Of a stretch of 64,000 nt of DNA, positions 9,153 to 22,348 are shown piece by piece. Origin of the DNA: Ephydatia muelleri (taxonomy: Eukaryota > Porifera > Demospongiae > Spongillida > Spongillidae). How positions within the stretch are numbered: position 1 is the stretch's first letter; every line of letters begins with the position of its first letter. The stretch is taken from NCBI GenBank assembly GCA_013339895.1, contig JABACO010000005.1, positions 9,947,898-10,011,897 of the forward strand. The letters run 5' to 3'. The position numbers were made by a program, and so were the translations under genes. The notes below the pieces were generated by a model that saw only the letters and a program-made list of their open reading frames with translations, was not told where the DNA came from and ran no database searches.

Positions 9153-12100
9153 GTGTGTGCGTGCGGTGTAGGGGCGCAAGAAGAAACCATTTATCGATAA
9201 AAAGAAGGCTCACACCTATAAGTTGGTTGTGCGAAGTCAGCATGATCCTCTATACGGAGATTCCGAAGAGTCGCAAAACTTGCTGCATTCAAACGAGGTA
9301 AGTTAATAATGCCAGCCCACATTTATATCCCGTTTTGCCGATTACCTAATATTTCCACTTACACTATGCCTTTAACTCGCATGAATCTCTATGTATGAAG
9401 TTTCATTGTGACTAGCAATCACAGTTGTAGTTAGAGTGGCCTACCAGCTATGTAATTACGGTCATGTAAGGGACAGCAAATCCAATATAAGTCTAGAGGT
9501 TAAGACAAGGACAGGGAAGGGAACTCTACTACATTTACATGTATACATGCAAACCGATTTGCATAAATATTTTTGTGTGTGTTTGTGTTATTACTTCTGT
9601 TCGAGGACTCATTCTGCACATTGCATAATCCATTAATGTCTGGTCTGCAAGGTGATTTCTTAGGAGAAATTATTGTTACATAAGTGACATGTGATCTCCA
9701 TTTCCCTTCTAGTATTTCACTTTGAACACGTCAGTTATTACCTGTGCTGTTTACTGATCTTGAATTATATAGCCTGGTGGTGCACTGGACAGAGACGCTC
9801 AAGTGAAAGAGCAGATCAAATATGGTATCTTCTTTGACGACGATTACGACTACTTGCAGCACCTGAAGAAACCAGAAATGGTTGTTATGGAGCCAGTAAT
9901 TGCCCCAGGACAAGGGGATGACCAGGGGACTGTAAGTGCCTGTGGTGTGTCCTGGGAAAGGTATTTTCAGCAAGAACAAAGCAGCTGATGTGTACTGTAG
10001 TTAGGAAATATGAGCCCCAGCTTTTATTCAAGACAAAAAACTGTACTCAAATATTTTCTTCATAATAGTGCTTATAATATATGAAGGAGGACATTATATG
10101 TTCATGTGTTTGCTCAACTGTTAGTGATTATTGATGAACACTTCTATTTGTGGCCATTTTGCTTACTTAGTTGAACTTTCAACACGTTGTTATAAATATG
10201 CATTGGTGTTTTAGTCTTTAAGACCATTCAGTAAGTACTGGCGTTCCATTAATTAGTCATTTCATTGTCTTCATTGACTTGACGTTCAGTTCAAGAGTGT
10301 GCTTGATATTGCTTCATCATCTAACTTGTTTCCATTGAAGTTACCACCATCTAATACTGGGAAGTCCTGCTTATTGTACCCTGGGTATATTCTTATGACC
10401 ATGTTTGAGCAATGTTCGTGCTACGTGGTGTACTCAAATATCCACATCATCCCTTTGCAAAAATTTTGTTGCACTAGGTCCAAATGTAACGATTGCAGTT
10501 AATTAAGCCTTCAACTCTGTTGAGTCCAGCAACTCGTGCTAAAAGCCACATGCTATGTACGTCTTCATCGGCATTTTTTCGAATGATATGTTAACTTGAT
10601 ACTAAAAATTGCCAGACTTTGTGCACATTTCAAGAGTTTAGAGAAGGTGTGTGCCTGCAAGTTAGCAAACTTATTATAAATAACTGGTCACACGCTCATT
10701 AATGTAATAATCAGTGGAGCCCTGTTCATAATACTGATCAATACTTCTTATTGCCATTTATTAGTTTTGTTGCTGTTCTGTTTTATGTTGTTGCTTTCTT
10801 GGTGGGGGGCGGAGTCATAGCACAGTAATTATATATTATGTTACATTTATACAGCCGACGATAAAACACCTTGATGCCTTCGTACCACTTGTAGCTTTTC
10901 CTCAATTAATAGTCTCTTTCTTTGTTCATAACCATATCACATAGTGCAATTTCTATGGTTCTCAGTGTCACGGATCCAGCTGGAGGGATGGGGTCTATTT
11001 GCTCCCATATGTCATGCACTTATACACTTACAAGTAATGTACACGAATTTGATCGCAAACACCAGCTAGCATATCGTTTGGAAATTCCGACGAAGACACA
11101 CAGCATGTGGCTTTTAGCATGAGACACTGGACTCAACAGAGTGGAAGGGTGACTTCGATCGTTACGTTCAACAGCATGACCAACATTTCATAAGAGCATG
11201 ATGGGGATTTCTGGTTATGACATGTACGAATCATTGCGAAGAAAGCATTACTCAAACATGGTCATAAACATTTCCTATTATACCTGAGTACAATAAGCGG
11301 GAACGCTCAGTACTCAGTACCTGTAAAGAGTCTTACCAGAAGGCTCAGCTAAAAGCTGTCATATCAATTACAAAATTCCATCATGATACAATACTTGCAT
11401 GAAAGAATATACAATTGCATGAGTTTTATCACAGTTCAAACTGCTGATCAGTGGTATCAAACTGAAGAGAAAATGTTTTTACTGAATTGTCAATTTGTGG
11501 CTGAAATTTCTTAATTGTAGGTATGGTGTAGATAGCACATCACATGAACGTCCACCATGTGGCCTGTTTGGCACATTGCACAGAACTACATGCGGTCTAA
11601 TAGTACAGAATATTTCAAGGAGTTCAATTTTATAATCCTATATTCTCTTCAACTGATCCTCATTGTGTTTTATATGTTGGAAGAACATATAAATTTTATG
11701 CTGTTGCTCAGATTTTTGTATCGTGGTTTCTCTGTTCTCTATATGACAGGACAGTGTTCTGAACTGCGAAATTTAGCTGTATATTTTCTGTTTGCTATAG
11801 GTAGAGGCACCAGACCTTTCAATTCGATCATTTGGCAGAGACGTTGATTTAGAAGAAAAAATGTTTCCAACACGAGGTACGTCTGTACGAAGCTTTTCCT
11901 AAAAATGGTGACTTTGCAACCAACAATGCATAGACCAAGGAAGATTATGTGTTGTTACCTTCTAATTGTAATTGAGACCAACTCTCTTACCTATGATTAG
12001 CTGCTATTAGTATTAACTATGTTGTTAGGGTGTAGCATTAGTATATATTTATGATAGCTGTGAGGATTTGTCACTTTTGTTGGCGATCTCTGGCACATCT

Positions 12101-15100
12101 TAACAGCTCCACAGTTGGACTGGGACCCTGACATTGTAGATGCCCTGAAGACTGCTGAGGCTACATCTGATTTACAAGAGGAACTAGAGGATGACTTTAT
12201 CCTCATGGTACATATTTCTTTCACTGTTCGTTTGGTAGCTTTATCTGCAATCTCTCTGTGCAGGCAAATGAAGGACAGTCTGCTGTCCCAGTGTATGTGA
12301 CAGAAGTAGAGTGAGTACCATTGCTTCTTTTTCTGTATGGTATCAGTTGTGCAATATAGCTGCTTTTGCAGGCTCTATTGTAATGTAGAGGTAATGTTGG
12401 TATGTGCTGATCTGTCTCATTGGCTCAGAGCAAGAGGTTGAATAGTGGAATGCCACTACTTTTTACCTATATTGGGCTACACTCCTCAAGAAAAAACGAT
12501 AAAAGAGCCCATAATTGCAGCTGCTCAACTTGGTGTGCCATCCCCATGCATTGTTGGATTATACATAGTGTCCACAAATGAATAGGACAGGGTTAAATGG
12601 TTATAGCTTTTTGTTGCAATAAGTTAGTTGATTTTTTGTACTATGATGTAGACGTAAAGAGTTTCAACAGTTCGGTAACTAAATTCAAATTTATCAAGGG
12701 CCTCTGTAATAATTAATATTCAATGTACCTCATAATAATAATTGATTTGAGTAAGTATTTTTAATTAGCCTATGGTCACGTGATCTATTTAGGATTGATT
12801 AAATTTCAAGTTACGAATTCAATACAGAGTTATTAAAGCTACATATCATGTTGGTTTATGGCTTATTAAGTCAAATATAACTACAATTTTACATTTAGAG
12901 AAACAACTCAATTACTGATATCAAATATTAACTTCAATAGTTAGTTACAATGCAATAAGACTGATCAAATACTTCATATAGAATGGCTAAGCGCTCACGC
13001 TGAGTGAACTTGAGTGTTGGTAGGTATGGATGTACGCATTAGTGTACTTGGTGGGACCCTGAGGAACCAGTTATGCCTGGATGCAGCAAATTCAGTGACT
13101 TTGAACTGGAAGATGTGGAAGGGTGACTAAATATATACATAGGTACATTGCATTCATGCATGGTACACATGTAGATATAGAAGGTATTTTTCTTGCTCTT
13201 CAATGCAAAGGGAAGCAGAGACAAAACAGCAAGATTGAAAGTAGTGGTAGGGAAACAACTACTGTATCAAAATTTGATATTGACATCACATTAGTCAAGA
13301 TGATGAGCTATTTGAACTACCATCATCTACCTGTGATGACAAAGACATATGTACAGCAAGATGAGTACAACCATAGCTACCAGCACATCATCCATGGCTA
13401 CCAACGCAATCTCATCAACAAGTACACTCAGCATGCATCCATGGCTACCAACATCACACTCTTTACACCAAGTACAACAAGTATGCATCCATGGGCTATT
13501 AACTTATCATTACATCCATGGCCACCAACACATCACATTGGGGTGGGGGGAATGACACCGCTAACTTCCCCCTGAGAGGTGGGTCAGGGCACCACCCAGT
13601 CACCATAACAGCACTGTCCGCAACCCACGATGGCCAGCTCTGGTGAGAAATGCAGGAGCGGCGGTTGGTGGTGCCGAAGTCCTCAAAGATGGGCCGGCAT
13701 GTTGAAACCTGAACCTCACACGGAGCGACGCTTGGCTATACCTGGCTACATATGCTTCCCTCCTAACGTCAGTGTGACTCTCTCTTCATAGTGCTTCACT
13801 TTTCCCTCACGGTACTTGTTTGCTATCAGTCTCGAGTTTGATATTTAGCTTTAGGTGGAGTTTACCACCCCTTTGGGCTGCATTCTCAAACAACCTGACT
13901 CTTCAAAGACAGTTGATCTGTTAGTCATAATATTTACATACCCATTTCAACGCTACACACATATGCACATCGAAAGCAAATACATTCTATATGCTACACA
14001 CACAACATACTTTTTGCCAGTTGAATATAGTGAGGACAGACCATAGATACTATAGATAATGGATTGGAAATGGGCTTTGTTAACACGAATTAATACATTT
14101 GATCCGAGGGTCCCGGGTGTCCACTCCATAAAGCTCCTTGTTACCCATTGGTATGGACATTTTATCATGTTGTAGCCTCTAGACAAAGAGGAATGCATCT
14201 AATCCTGCATATTTACTGTGTAAGCATATTTCCGACAGTTTTTGGTTGCTTTGTCACCAACCTCATGTGTATAAAATAATTGCATCCGTATCTCGGCAAA
14301 CTGTACTTCATAAGAATATGAAACAAGCACTAAGCCACGGTATAGCCATCCTTTTATCAATTAAACATCCTACAGGCTATGAAAAACAGCATGCCTGGTA
14401 ATTGGTGAGAGCGCGTCTGACTCACTGCACTCATCCAAGAGATTTACCAACTTGCAAGAGCGCTCTAAGAATGGCAGAACTCTCAAACCATTTGTCCTTA
14501 AAAAAAGATACAAATGCAAAATATATTCATATTCTCACATTTCTATGCAGTTCAAGAGAGCTTACCGAAGATAAACGTTGTCGAAAAACCCTTGTCAGTC
14601 TTTGTCTGCAACTTTGGGGGGCAAGGTGCGAATGCCCAATTAACGGTTCCACGGACACCTCATGAGAATATGTACAGAGCTCAATGGCTCATGTGATCCG
14701 TTTCCAATCCATTAGCCATAGTATCCATGGACAAACTTAGCTTCCAGGACGATTACTGCACAAACCACCAAAAGCATTTGTGATGATAATAATGCAGAAA
14801 GACACTATACGAGTTCAAAAACAATTAGGTTCCCAATGCAAAAGTACTTCTGATTTTCCACCACACGAATCTAAACGAATAGCACTCCGATTAATGAAAA
14901 TTAATTCTGCATTGAGCTTTACGTTAGTGATTTGAAATTTAGCGTATAATTGGTTATCGTTATTGTTGTTGATTGTGGTTAGTTAACATTAAAGCACTTA
15001 AAATGTAGTTTGCGCTATTATTATCTGTCTGATGATTGCATCTATAACCTTATAATTAGCTAATAACTATTGTTAGTAGGAGTCCCTGTGCTGGTCATTT

Positions 15101-18100
15101 GTGGCCAGCTGTACATGTGCAATGCTAGGTGCAGCCCAACTGCATATTCATTGCTCACTTGATAGCATGAGAGCTTGCCAGATGTCTAGCCCTCTTCCTG
15201 ATACCTATTTTCAAAGAATAGTCGTAATCAAAATATTTCATTGTAGAAAACCATCCACACAAGCGTTGTTGTTAGTGTAATATATTGTGTGTGTGGGTCA
15301 ATTTTAGAGAATAAGCGGCCCCCTGACAAAGAAGCAAATAAGTCCTCTACTCGAGGAACAGGGTACGATTCCAATTTGGATGCCTGATTCACCGTTAGCT
15401 TATAGTCTCCACATATTCTAACTGTCCCATCCTCTTTCACTATTGGCACTATTGGTGCTGCCCAATCCGCAAAAGGCACAGGTCGAATCACCCCCGACGT
15501 CTCTAGACGTCTCAACTCCACCTCAATCTTATCCTTTAGGACATAAGGCACGGAACGGGCTTTATAAAACCTTGGACTAACCAATGGATCAACTGAGAAT
15601 TTAGCAAAAACTCCCTTCAAGGTTCCCAATTCGTCCTGGAACAACACTCTATGCTTCTCCAACAGCTCTTCCAGGTTCTTATTCACCCGTACATTGTGAA
15701 TCTCCCCCCAATCAATCTTAATAACTTGCAACCAATTCCGGCCCAATAAGTTTGGTCCCTTCGCATTCACTACTAGCAACGGTAAACGGGCTGTTTGAGA
15801 CTTATATGATACTACCACTTCTGCCACTCCCGCAATAGATAACGGCTCTCCCGTATAAGTGCTTAATCGAGTTCCCGTAGGATGCAACGTTGGCACTCCC
15901 TTTTCACTCGATCCCCACAAATCCTCAAACATTCTTTTGCTGATTACAGTCATAGCAGCACCCGTATCTAGTTCCATATCAATTCTAGCCCCGTTAATCT
16001 CCATGGGTACTATGAATGGCTGCACTTTGGGCAAACCCAACACATTCAATGTCTGTAAAACCTCTTCCTCATTCTCTTCGTCGTTTATTCTATGAGTTTT
16101 CTCTACAGCATCTTCTCTCTGGTGAGTAACACCTCTACACACTTTGGCTAAATGCCCGCGTTTCCCACATTGACTACAGATTGCTCCCTTAAACCTACAA
16201 GATGAGGCATAATGGTTTCCTCCACATCTGTAGCATTCTATTACTTTATTAGCCTTTTCCTTTGGTCTACTTCCTACCGCATTGATCACGGGGGGTACAG
16301 TGGTAGGCACAGAGGATTGTAACTCAATTGCATGTTTATTTGCAGATTCCACTGCTAAGGCTATTTGAAATGCCCTTGCGAATGTTAACTCAACCTCTCC
16401 TAGTAGGCGCCTCTGAATACGCTCGTCCTTCACCCCGCAAACTAAACGGTCTCTTAATACGTCCTGCAGAGTATCACCAAATGCACAATGTGTCTTAAAG
16501 CAGCTGCAAAATCCGCAATGGACTCCCCTTCTCCCCTTACACGGGAATTAAATTTGAACCGCTGCATAATAACTGAAGGCTTGGGTTGGAGGTGGCTAGC
16601 CACTAACTCTACAATCTCCTTATAGGTTTTCTCACCTGGTTTAAGTGGTGTCGACAAATTTCGTATTAGTCGATACGTCGGCGCTCCACATGAACTCAGT
16701 AGAACGGCGCGTCGAGTCTCCTGTGTGTCGACTCCATTCGCCAAAGTAGTGCTCAGCACGCTCCACGTATGACCCCCACTCTTCTGTCCCTGGCACGAAC
16801 TCCGGCAAAAACCCGTGTTTCACCGACTTGACTAATGTTTATCAACAGATGAGATTAGATGATGCCTCCAAAGCATATACTACTATTAACACGCATAAAG
16901 GTCTGTTTGAGTACAACCGATTACCTTTTGGGGTGGCATCGGCCCCAGCCATGTTTCAGAGGGCTATGGAATGTGTGCTACAGGGTATAGATCACACAGT
17001 GGTGTACGTTGATGACATTCTGGTAACGGGTGCATCGATAGAGGAACACTTACATACTTTAGACAAGGTTCTAAGTAAACTTGCTGAAAGTGGGTTGCGG
17101 CTTAAAAAGGCCAAATGTATATTCATGGCTTCGTCTGTAGAATATTTGGGTCATCGTATTGATAGTGAAGGGTTGCACCCTACCGATGCCAAGGTTCAGG
17201 CAATAAACGAAGCACAATCACCCAAGAATATCACAGAATTAAAATCTTTCTTGGGACTGCTTAATTATTATTCCAAGTTTTTGCCAAACCTTGCCTCCAA
17301 GCTGTCCTCTTTGTACCAATTGTTGAGAAAACAGCAGAAATGGAGTTGGACATCTGAACAGGAGCAGGCGTTTGCTGCTGCGAAAAACATGTTGAAGACG
17401 TCAGCTCTTTTGGTGCATTATGATAGCCACAAGCCAATCCTTCTGGCGTGTGATGCTTCACCCTACGGGATAGGGGCAGTACTGTCCCACGAAATGGAGG
17501 ATGGATCTGAGAGACCTATAGGATTTGTTTCACGTACCTTGTCACCTGCTGAAAAGGGTTATTCCCAATTGAATAAGGAAGCTTTGGCTATATACTTTGG
17601 TGTTTCCAAATTTCATCAGTACTTGTATGGTCGTCCTTTTACAATCTTTTCTGACCATAAACCACTTATCTATTTATTTGGAGAACATAGGGGTATACCA
17701 CCTATGGCCTCATCTAGAATACAGAGGTGGGCTTTAGCACTTAGCACGTACCAATACTCAATCAGATACAAGTCTGGAGCTCAACATGCCAATGCTGATG
17801 CCTTCAGCCGTCTGCCCAGCCCACAATCCATTAGTTGCGTATCCACTCCTGGGGATGTTCTTACCTTGCTTGACTTACTCTCAACTATTCCTATTACGGT
17901 TAGCCAAATTAGGGGTTGGACGGACCGAGACCCAGTTCTGTCGAGAGTTCGAGGATTTGTTAAGAGTGGGTGGCCTGGCGGAAATCTAGGTGATGATTTG
18001 AGCTCCTATCAGCAGAGAAAGAATGAGTTGAGTGTTTTGGATGGTTGTTTGTTGTGGGGAGCTAGAGTTATCATTCCACCACAGGGCAGGCAACAAGTCT

Positions 18101-21100
18101 TGGCAGAATTGCATGAATCGCACCCAGGGATTAATAAGATGAAAGGTTTAGCTCGAGGATATGTGTGGTGGCCCAATATGGATAAAGAGATAGAGGACAT
18201 AGTCAAGCAATGCGACACTTGTCAGTCATCTCGATTCCTGCCACCAGTGGCTCCTCTCCATCCATGGGAATGGCCCCAAGAACCCTGGTCTTGGGTGCAT
18301 GTTGATTTTGCAGGGCCATTCATGGGACATATGTTTTTGGTGTTGATTGATGCCCACTCAAAGTGGCTCGAGGTTCACCTTATGAAGTCGATATCAGCGG
18401 TACCTACTATTGAGCGTTTGAAGAGCATATTTGCAATTCATGGGGTACCACGGAAGATAGTAACAGACAATGGGCCGGCTTTCGTGAGTGAAGAGTTCAG
18501 ATTGTTTATGAGTCAGAATGGTATCATCCACGTCAAGTCTGCCCCCTATCATCCCTCGACAAACGGTTTAGCCGAAAGAGCCGTTCAGACTTTCAAACAG
18601 GGTCTTCTACACCAAAAGCTAGGATCTATTGAAACAAAACTATCTTGTTTCTTGTTTAAGTACCGGTTGACTCCTCACAGTACCACAGGTTCGTCACCGG
18701 CTGAACTTTTGCTGGGTCGTCGCCCTCGTTCCCGACTTGACATTTTGCATCCTGACCTTGCTGTTCGAGTGGAGTCTCGCCAAGCCGCGCAGAAGCAGGA
18801 TCATGATACTCGGGGTATCAGTGAGCGTAAGTTTGTTGAAGGTGACCTAGTATACATTCGGGATTTTCGTTTTCCCAAGAAGTGGATTCCGGGAGTCATT
18901 GTCACTGTTACCGGGCCTCTCTCCTATACTGTTAAGATTGGAAGTGGAGTAGTCCGCAGACATATAGACCATCTGAGGGCCCGCCACAACTCTCAAGTAG
19001 ACGCTAGTGATGATGTATATGTGGACAACCCTAATGACATTACATCAGGTCCGTCAAGTGCCCCTGTGGTTTCACCAAGTTCTTCGGACGAAAGAGCTGT
19101 TCCTACTGCTGATTCATCTTCATCTGAGCCTTGTGTTCAAGCTCCCCCTGAAGTACCTCTCTTGTAGCGGCTTAAACGAGTGGCTCAGACACTACAGTTA
19201 GTGGGTACTGTCTCACTATGTGTGGCTGCATTGCAATGCACATGCATATTGGAATACCAACACTTGTCAACAGCTTGCCACATTCTGCTTCAGCATAGCC
19301 GCTATCAACACTATACCTCAATCTAACAACATGCACCTCACTATCTGTAAACATACAGTAGTATAAACTTTGGGTTAGTACAAGCATAGTTTGTGTCTAA
19401 ATCATTCCTCAAACAACAGATAGCATGTATTTCGAATGTAGTTCAATTGAGTCCAAGATTGTGATATGCACGTTAATATCACTGGAAACCTTAGGTATAA
19501 GAATCACCGAGAAATAATTAATGTTTTAACAGAGATGCTTTTATGCAGGCTTGTTAGCTGTCTTGTTAAAGTCTGAATTGTGTCTGGGTTCGTACATGTA
19601 TAAGAAGATGTTATTTTACCGTAAGTACATACTGCTACTTTAGCTACACAATACTAATGCTTTGAGGAGTGTACCTATTCTCTTGTTGGCAGAATTGGAT
19701 TAAGTAAATATGCCATAAAAAGAACGTCATACTGCTGCAAACTATTAAATGGATGATCAAATAATTCCTTGAAGAACATAACAGTTAAGATCTAGAAGCG
19801 TATGGCTTGATGTTGTACAATTCAAAACCCTCTGGATCTGTGAGGTACATGTACTGAACTGCATGTTGTAAACCCCATCACACAGTGATGAGGTCACTCC
19901 ATGGTGGCAGACAAGAGGGGATTTCCAGTGTGCTGAAGGGAGTGGCTCCAGTGATGAAAGTGATGGCGATGATGAGGAAATGGAAGATGATGATGATGAT
20001 GATGATGATGATGATCGACCAGCGGGCCTTACAGAATGTTCACTTAGTTCGTCTGTTGTTCCCCGTAGTGAAGGTATGTTTGCATGGCTGATGTTGCTTC
20101 TGTTCCCCATGTGGTTCACAATTTGCGTTCTTTATCCCATTCCAGTCCTCACTTTACTGGATAACAGATTTGAGAAGGTTAGCCATCTTAATAGTGGTAC
20201 GTGCTGTTTTGTCCACTTTGTCCACCTTTCAGTTCTACCTCTCCTCCCCTTTCACTAGTTGCAATCCTTTGTATATCTTTGATATTTGTTCCTTTCTTGC
20301 TAGCTAATGGAGGAATATGATGATGATAACATTGGTAATTTGGCTGAGGATATTGAGGGTGCAATGCCCACTGATGGTGACCAATGGCTGATACAGACTG
20401 CTGTACAGGACTTTGAAGACAATTTCACTTTCAATAGCCAAAGGTATGATAATCAGCAAACGCATAGCTCTATATGTGTAAAGAGACCTAGGTCTATTTG
20501 GGCAGGCACTTTGTAATTAAGCATGGATTGGTTTTGATTGGGTATACAGTAGGTTGATTATAAGCGATGTAAGTAATACATGAATACAGCTATTCTGAGT
20601 ACATGAGCTTGTAGATGCCTTGCTCAGTGCTCAAGCTAGGTACAAATCCTACAGGTACATATATCAATGGTTGATAGTGGTTGTATGTCGGATCCGTTGT
20701 CATACTGCATGTGGGCGGAGCATTTCTCATGTCACTCACTGCTTTCATTGAAGTCTAGAAAAGAAAGTGGGTGAGGGAGTCTCTGGAGGAGTGATTGATG
20801 AAGATACTGAAACTGAAGGTGAAACTGAACTAGTAGAAGTGAATGATGAGCAGGGGCACCAATGGGATTGTGAAAGCATCTTAAGGTGCGTGTGCTTATT
20901 AGTCAGAAGCCCAATGTTGTGTATCTATACAACTCTGATAGGCAAATAATTGGATTGAAATAAAATCAGGTTATTCTGGTCTCATGAAATGCATGTTGAT
21001 GATGTGTTGCATTTGGGAACTGCTCCTCAAAACTCAAGGATTTTCATTATTGACTTCATTCTGGTTAAATATTTTAAACAATGAGTTCAACTATGTTCTG

Positions 21101-22201
21101 TAGTTGAGGGAAATTGACTGTTCGCAGTTCATTTAACATTGTGGCCAACTAATATGAAAAGATCAATTTTCATTTCTTTCTTTTTTTAGAGTGGATTGAC
21201 TCTAGATAGTAATCAGTTACTAGAGTCCATTGAAATGGTTTAGACACCACTAGCTTGCTAACTTCCATTAAAATATATGCAGCTAAATCTGTTGTTTGAG
21301 TGTATGTGGTTAAGAACCTCCCATAACATATGGAGCAGTATTGCATCATATAATTTATATCTGATCTTGCACACAACTTTTGATTAATATTTGAGAGATT
21401 TTCATTTTGTTCGCAATTTCTGAACAAGCAAGTATGTGTTTCAGTCCTATTCAGTTTCATTCTTTGCTAGCTTCAGAGTGTGAGCAATGGTAATGACTAT
21501 GCTCATTTGAAGGTGTTGTATGTTGCCTGGGTACAGTGTAATGCAGCACAGTTAAATATTTGTAGCCTCTAGGGGAGGGGCATGTTGCTCATTCAGTCCC
21601 CTTCGTGAACAACCATCTCCCTGTTTCTATGTTCATCTAATATATGTACATACTGATGTTCTTTGAAACAATTATTGTGGTAAGGAGGAGGTTAATATCT
21701 GCCTTGTATTCTGTATGTTGTGTTCAATGCATCCTTTCATTAGTGTATTGTTCTCACTGGCTCTACAGCACATACTCAACTCTGTACAACCATCCCACCA
21801 AGATCAAAGAACTTCCTGGCCCACGTAGTATATCAAGGAGGATGGACATTCCCCAGAAGACAACTAAACCTGAGACACAAGAGGATCATGAACAGTACAA
21901 TGATGGCAGCAAAGGTTAGTTGTCTTCCAGACATTGCAACTACATTATCGAAGCTGTAATGTGTGTACAGCTATCATTCATAGACCTAAAGAAGAAAGCA
22001 AAGAGGACAAGAAAGCAAGGAAGAAGCTAATCAAAGAGGTTAAAAAGGTAAGGGATTCCTTCTACTAGCAGCTGTTGGATTGTATCGCATTCATAGGAGA
22101 GAAGAGTACAGAAGAAAGCTACCAAAGTTGCCTTCAAGACAGAAGAGTTGCGGATGGAGAGAATGATGGTAGCACAGCGAAATACAAAGCCAGTCGTCTG
22201 A
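8982..22201 (+). CDS. LTV1: LTV1 homologue, 40S ribosomal subunit biogenesis factor
   Basis: LTV1 is a cytoplasmic/nuclear assembly factor of the pre-40S particle. Thirteen exons with matching phases give 443 residues (human about 475): 8982-8984, 9172-9297, 9773-9931, 11801-11876, 12107-12207, 12264-12310, 19886-20073, 20146-20177, 20304-20443, 20754-20885, 21769-21914, 21971-22047 and 22097-22201. Family blocks in order are GRKKKPFIDKKKAH, YGIFFDDDYDYLQHL, QLDWDPDIVDAL, an acidic run of ten aspartates, TECSLSSSVVPRSE, LTLLDNRFEK, MEEYDDDNIG, WDCESILSTYSTLYNHP and the basic C-terminal KEDKKARKK and ERRVQKKA. The first exon carries only the ATG codon. Intron 6 is about 7.6 kb and contains transposons; the others are short, except intron 3 (1.9 kb). 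An AATAAA lies at about 22274. Splice sites were chosen by phase; the exon 10 and exon 12 acceptors are not the nearest AGs. Confidence 0.92.
9100..9151 (+). repeat. (TG)n microsatellite in LTV1 intron 1
   Basis: An almost uninterrupted TG dinucleotide run of about 50 bp lies in the 187-bp first intron of LTV1, ending about 20 bp before the acceptor at 9170-9171. It takes the place usually held by the pyrimidine tract. Confidence 0.9.
13360..13530 (+). repeat. Degenerate CATCCATGG-containing minisatellite
   Basis: The block CATCCATGGCTACCAACA and variants of it recur four or so times with irregular spacers between about 13389 and 13530. It lies in LTV1 intron 6. It appears to be a decayed tandem repeat and codes for nothing recognisable. 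Confidence 0.5.
14041..14730. mobile_element. 690-bp TIR element in LTV1 intron 6
   Basis: The ends are inverted repeats of about 34 bp: 14041-14074 and the reverse complement of 14697-14730 share ATACTAT, TAATGGATTGGAAA and the outer CCAT. A few mismatches are present. The interior has no transposase-like frame, so the element is non-autonomous. The target-site duplication is unclear, and therefore the superfamily is not assigned. Confidence 0.6.
15297..16823 (-). pseudogene. Gypsy gag-protease-RT(N) fragment, inverted and frameshifted
   Basis: On the minus strand, a gag N-terminus (with EEWGSYVERAEHYF and RRAVLLSSCG) is followed by PKPSVIMQRFKFNSR, and that frame ends at 16454. The next frame (16433 down to 15228) continues the same Gag one register away, so there is a frameshift between about 16440 and 16490. 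It then carries two CCHC knuckles (CYRCGGNHYASSC and CSQCGKRGHLAKVC), the aspartic protease motif LDTGAAMTVIS and the first reverse transcriptase block (GDYKLTVNQ, YPVPRVEDLF). The true coding ends at about 15297; the remaining residues down to 15228 are read into unrelated flanking DNA. The fragment cannot produce a working polyprotein. Confidence 0.8.
16828..19167 (+). pseudogene. Gypsy RT(C)-RNase H-integrase fragment
   Basis: An open frame of 779 codons without stops encodes, in order: the reverse transcriptase palm with YVDDILVTG (about residue 60), RNase H (LACDASPYGIGAVLSH, about 215), the integrase HHCC zinc-binding region (HPGIN ... CDTC) and a DDE core (HVDFAGPF ... TDNGPAF). A serine- and proline-rich tail follows. 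The first codon is TTG, and the reverse transcriptase N-terminal third is not on this strand; it lies inverted at 15297-16823. The open frame implies recent activity or insertion. It has no ATG of its own at the edge. Confidence 0.85.
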
Positions 22202-22348
22202 TAAGCGAGATGGACTGGGGACCTGTAACCGGTCATTGAGTTTTATTTGACATTTTAATTACAATCAACCTTCAATAAACATAAATCTATTTATTAATGT
22301 TATGCTTTATTGTACCACAATTAATGCGAACAAGAACGAAGTATTGCG

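Larger units (their letters stand above)
15228..19167. mobile_element. Ty3/gypsy retrotransposon with an internal inversion
   Basis: Gag, protease and the start of reverse transcriptase are read on the minus strand from about 16823 down to about 15297. The rest of reverse transcriptase, RNase H and integrase are read on the plus strand from 16825 to 19167. The two reading directions meet head-to-head. Both edges carry a GAC codon: 15297-15299 (as its complement) ends the reverse transcriptase fragment, and 16825-16827 begins the downstream part. This is what an in-place flip of about 1.5 kb would give. I see no clear LTR pair next to either end. The element lies in intron 6 of LTV1. Confidence 0.85.

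Noticed and set aside
9061..9243. Frames rich in Thr-His or Cys-Val across the TG repeat
   Set aside because: They are translations of a dinucleotide microsatellite, not proteins. The same applies at 23722-24081 and 30276-30722.
15060..15296. LTR upstream of the gypsy element
   Set aside because: I compared this region with 19168-19400 by eye and saw no direct repeat; the LTRs are absent, further away or too diverged.
20759..20885. Nearest AG (20757-20758) as acceptor of LTV1 exon 10
   Set aside because: It puts the exon out of phase and brings a TGA in frame; AG at 20752-20753 restores the frame.
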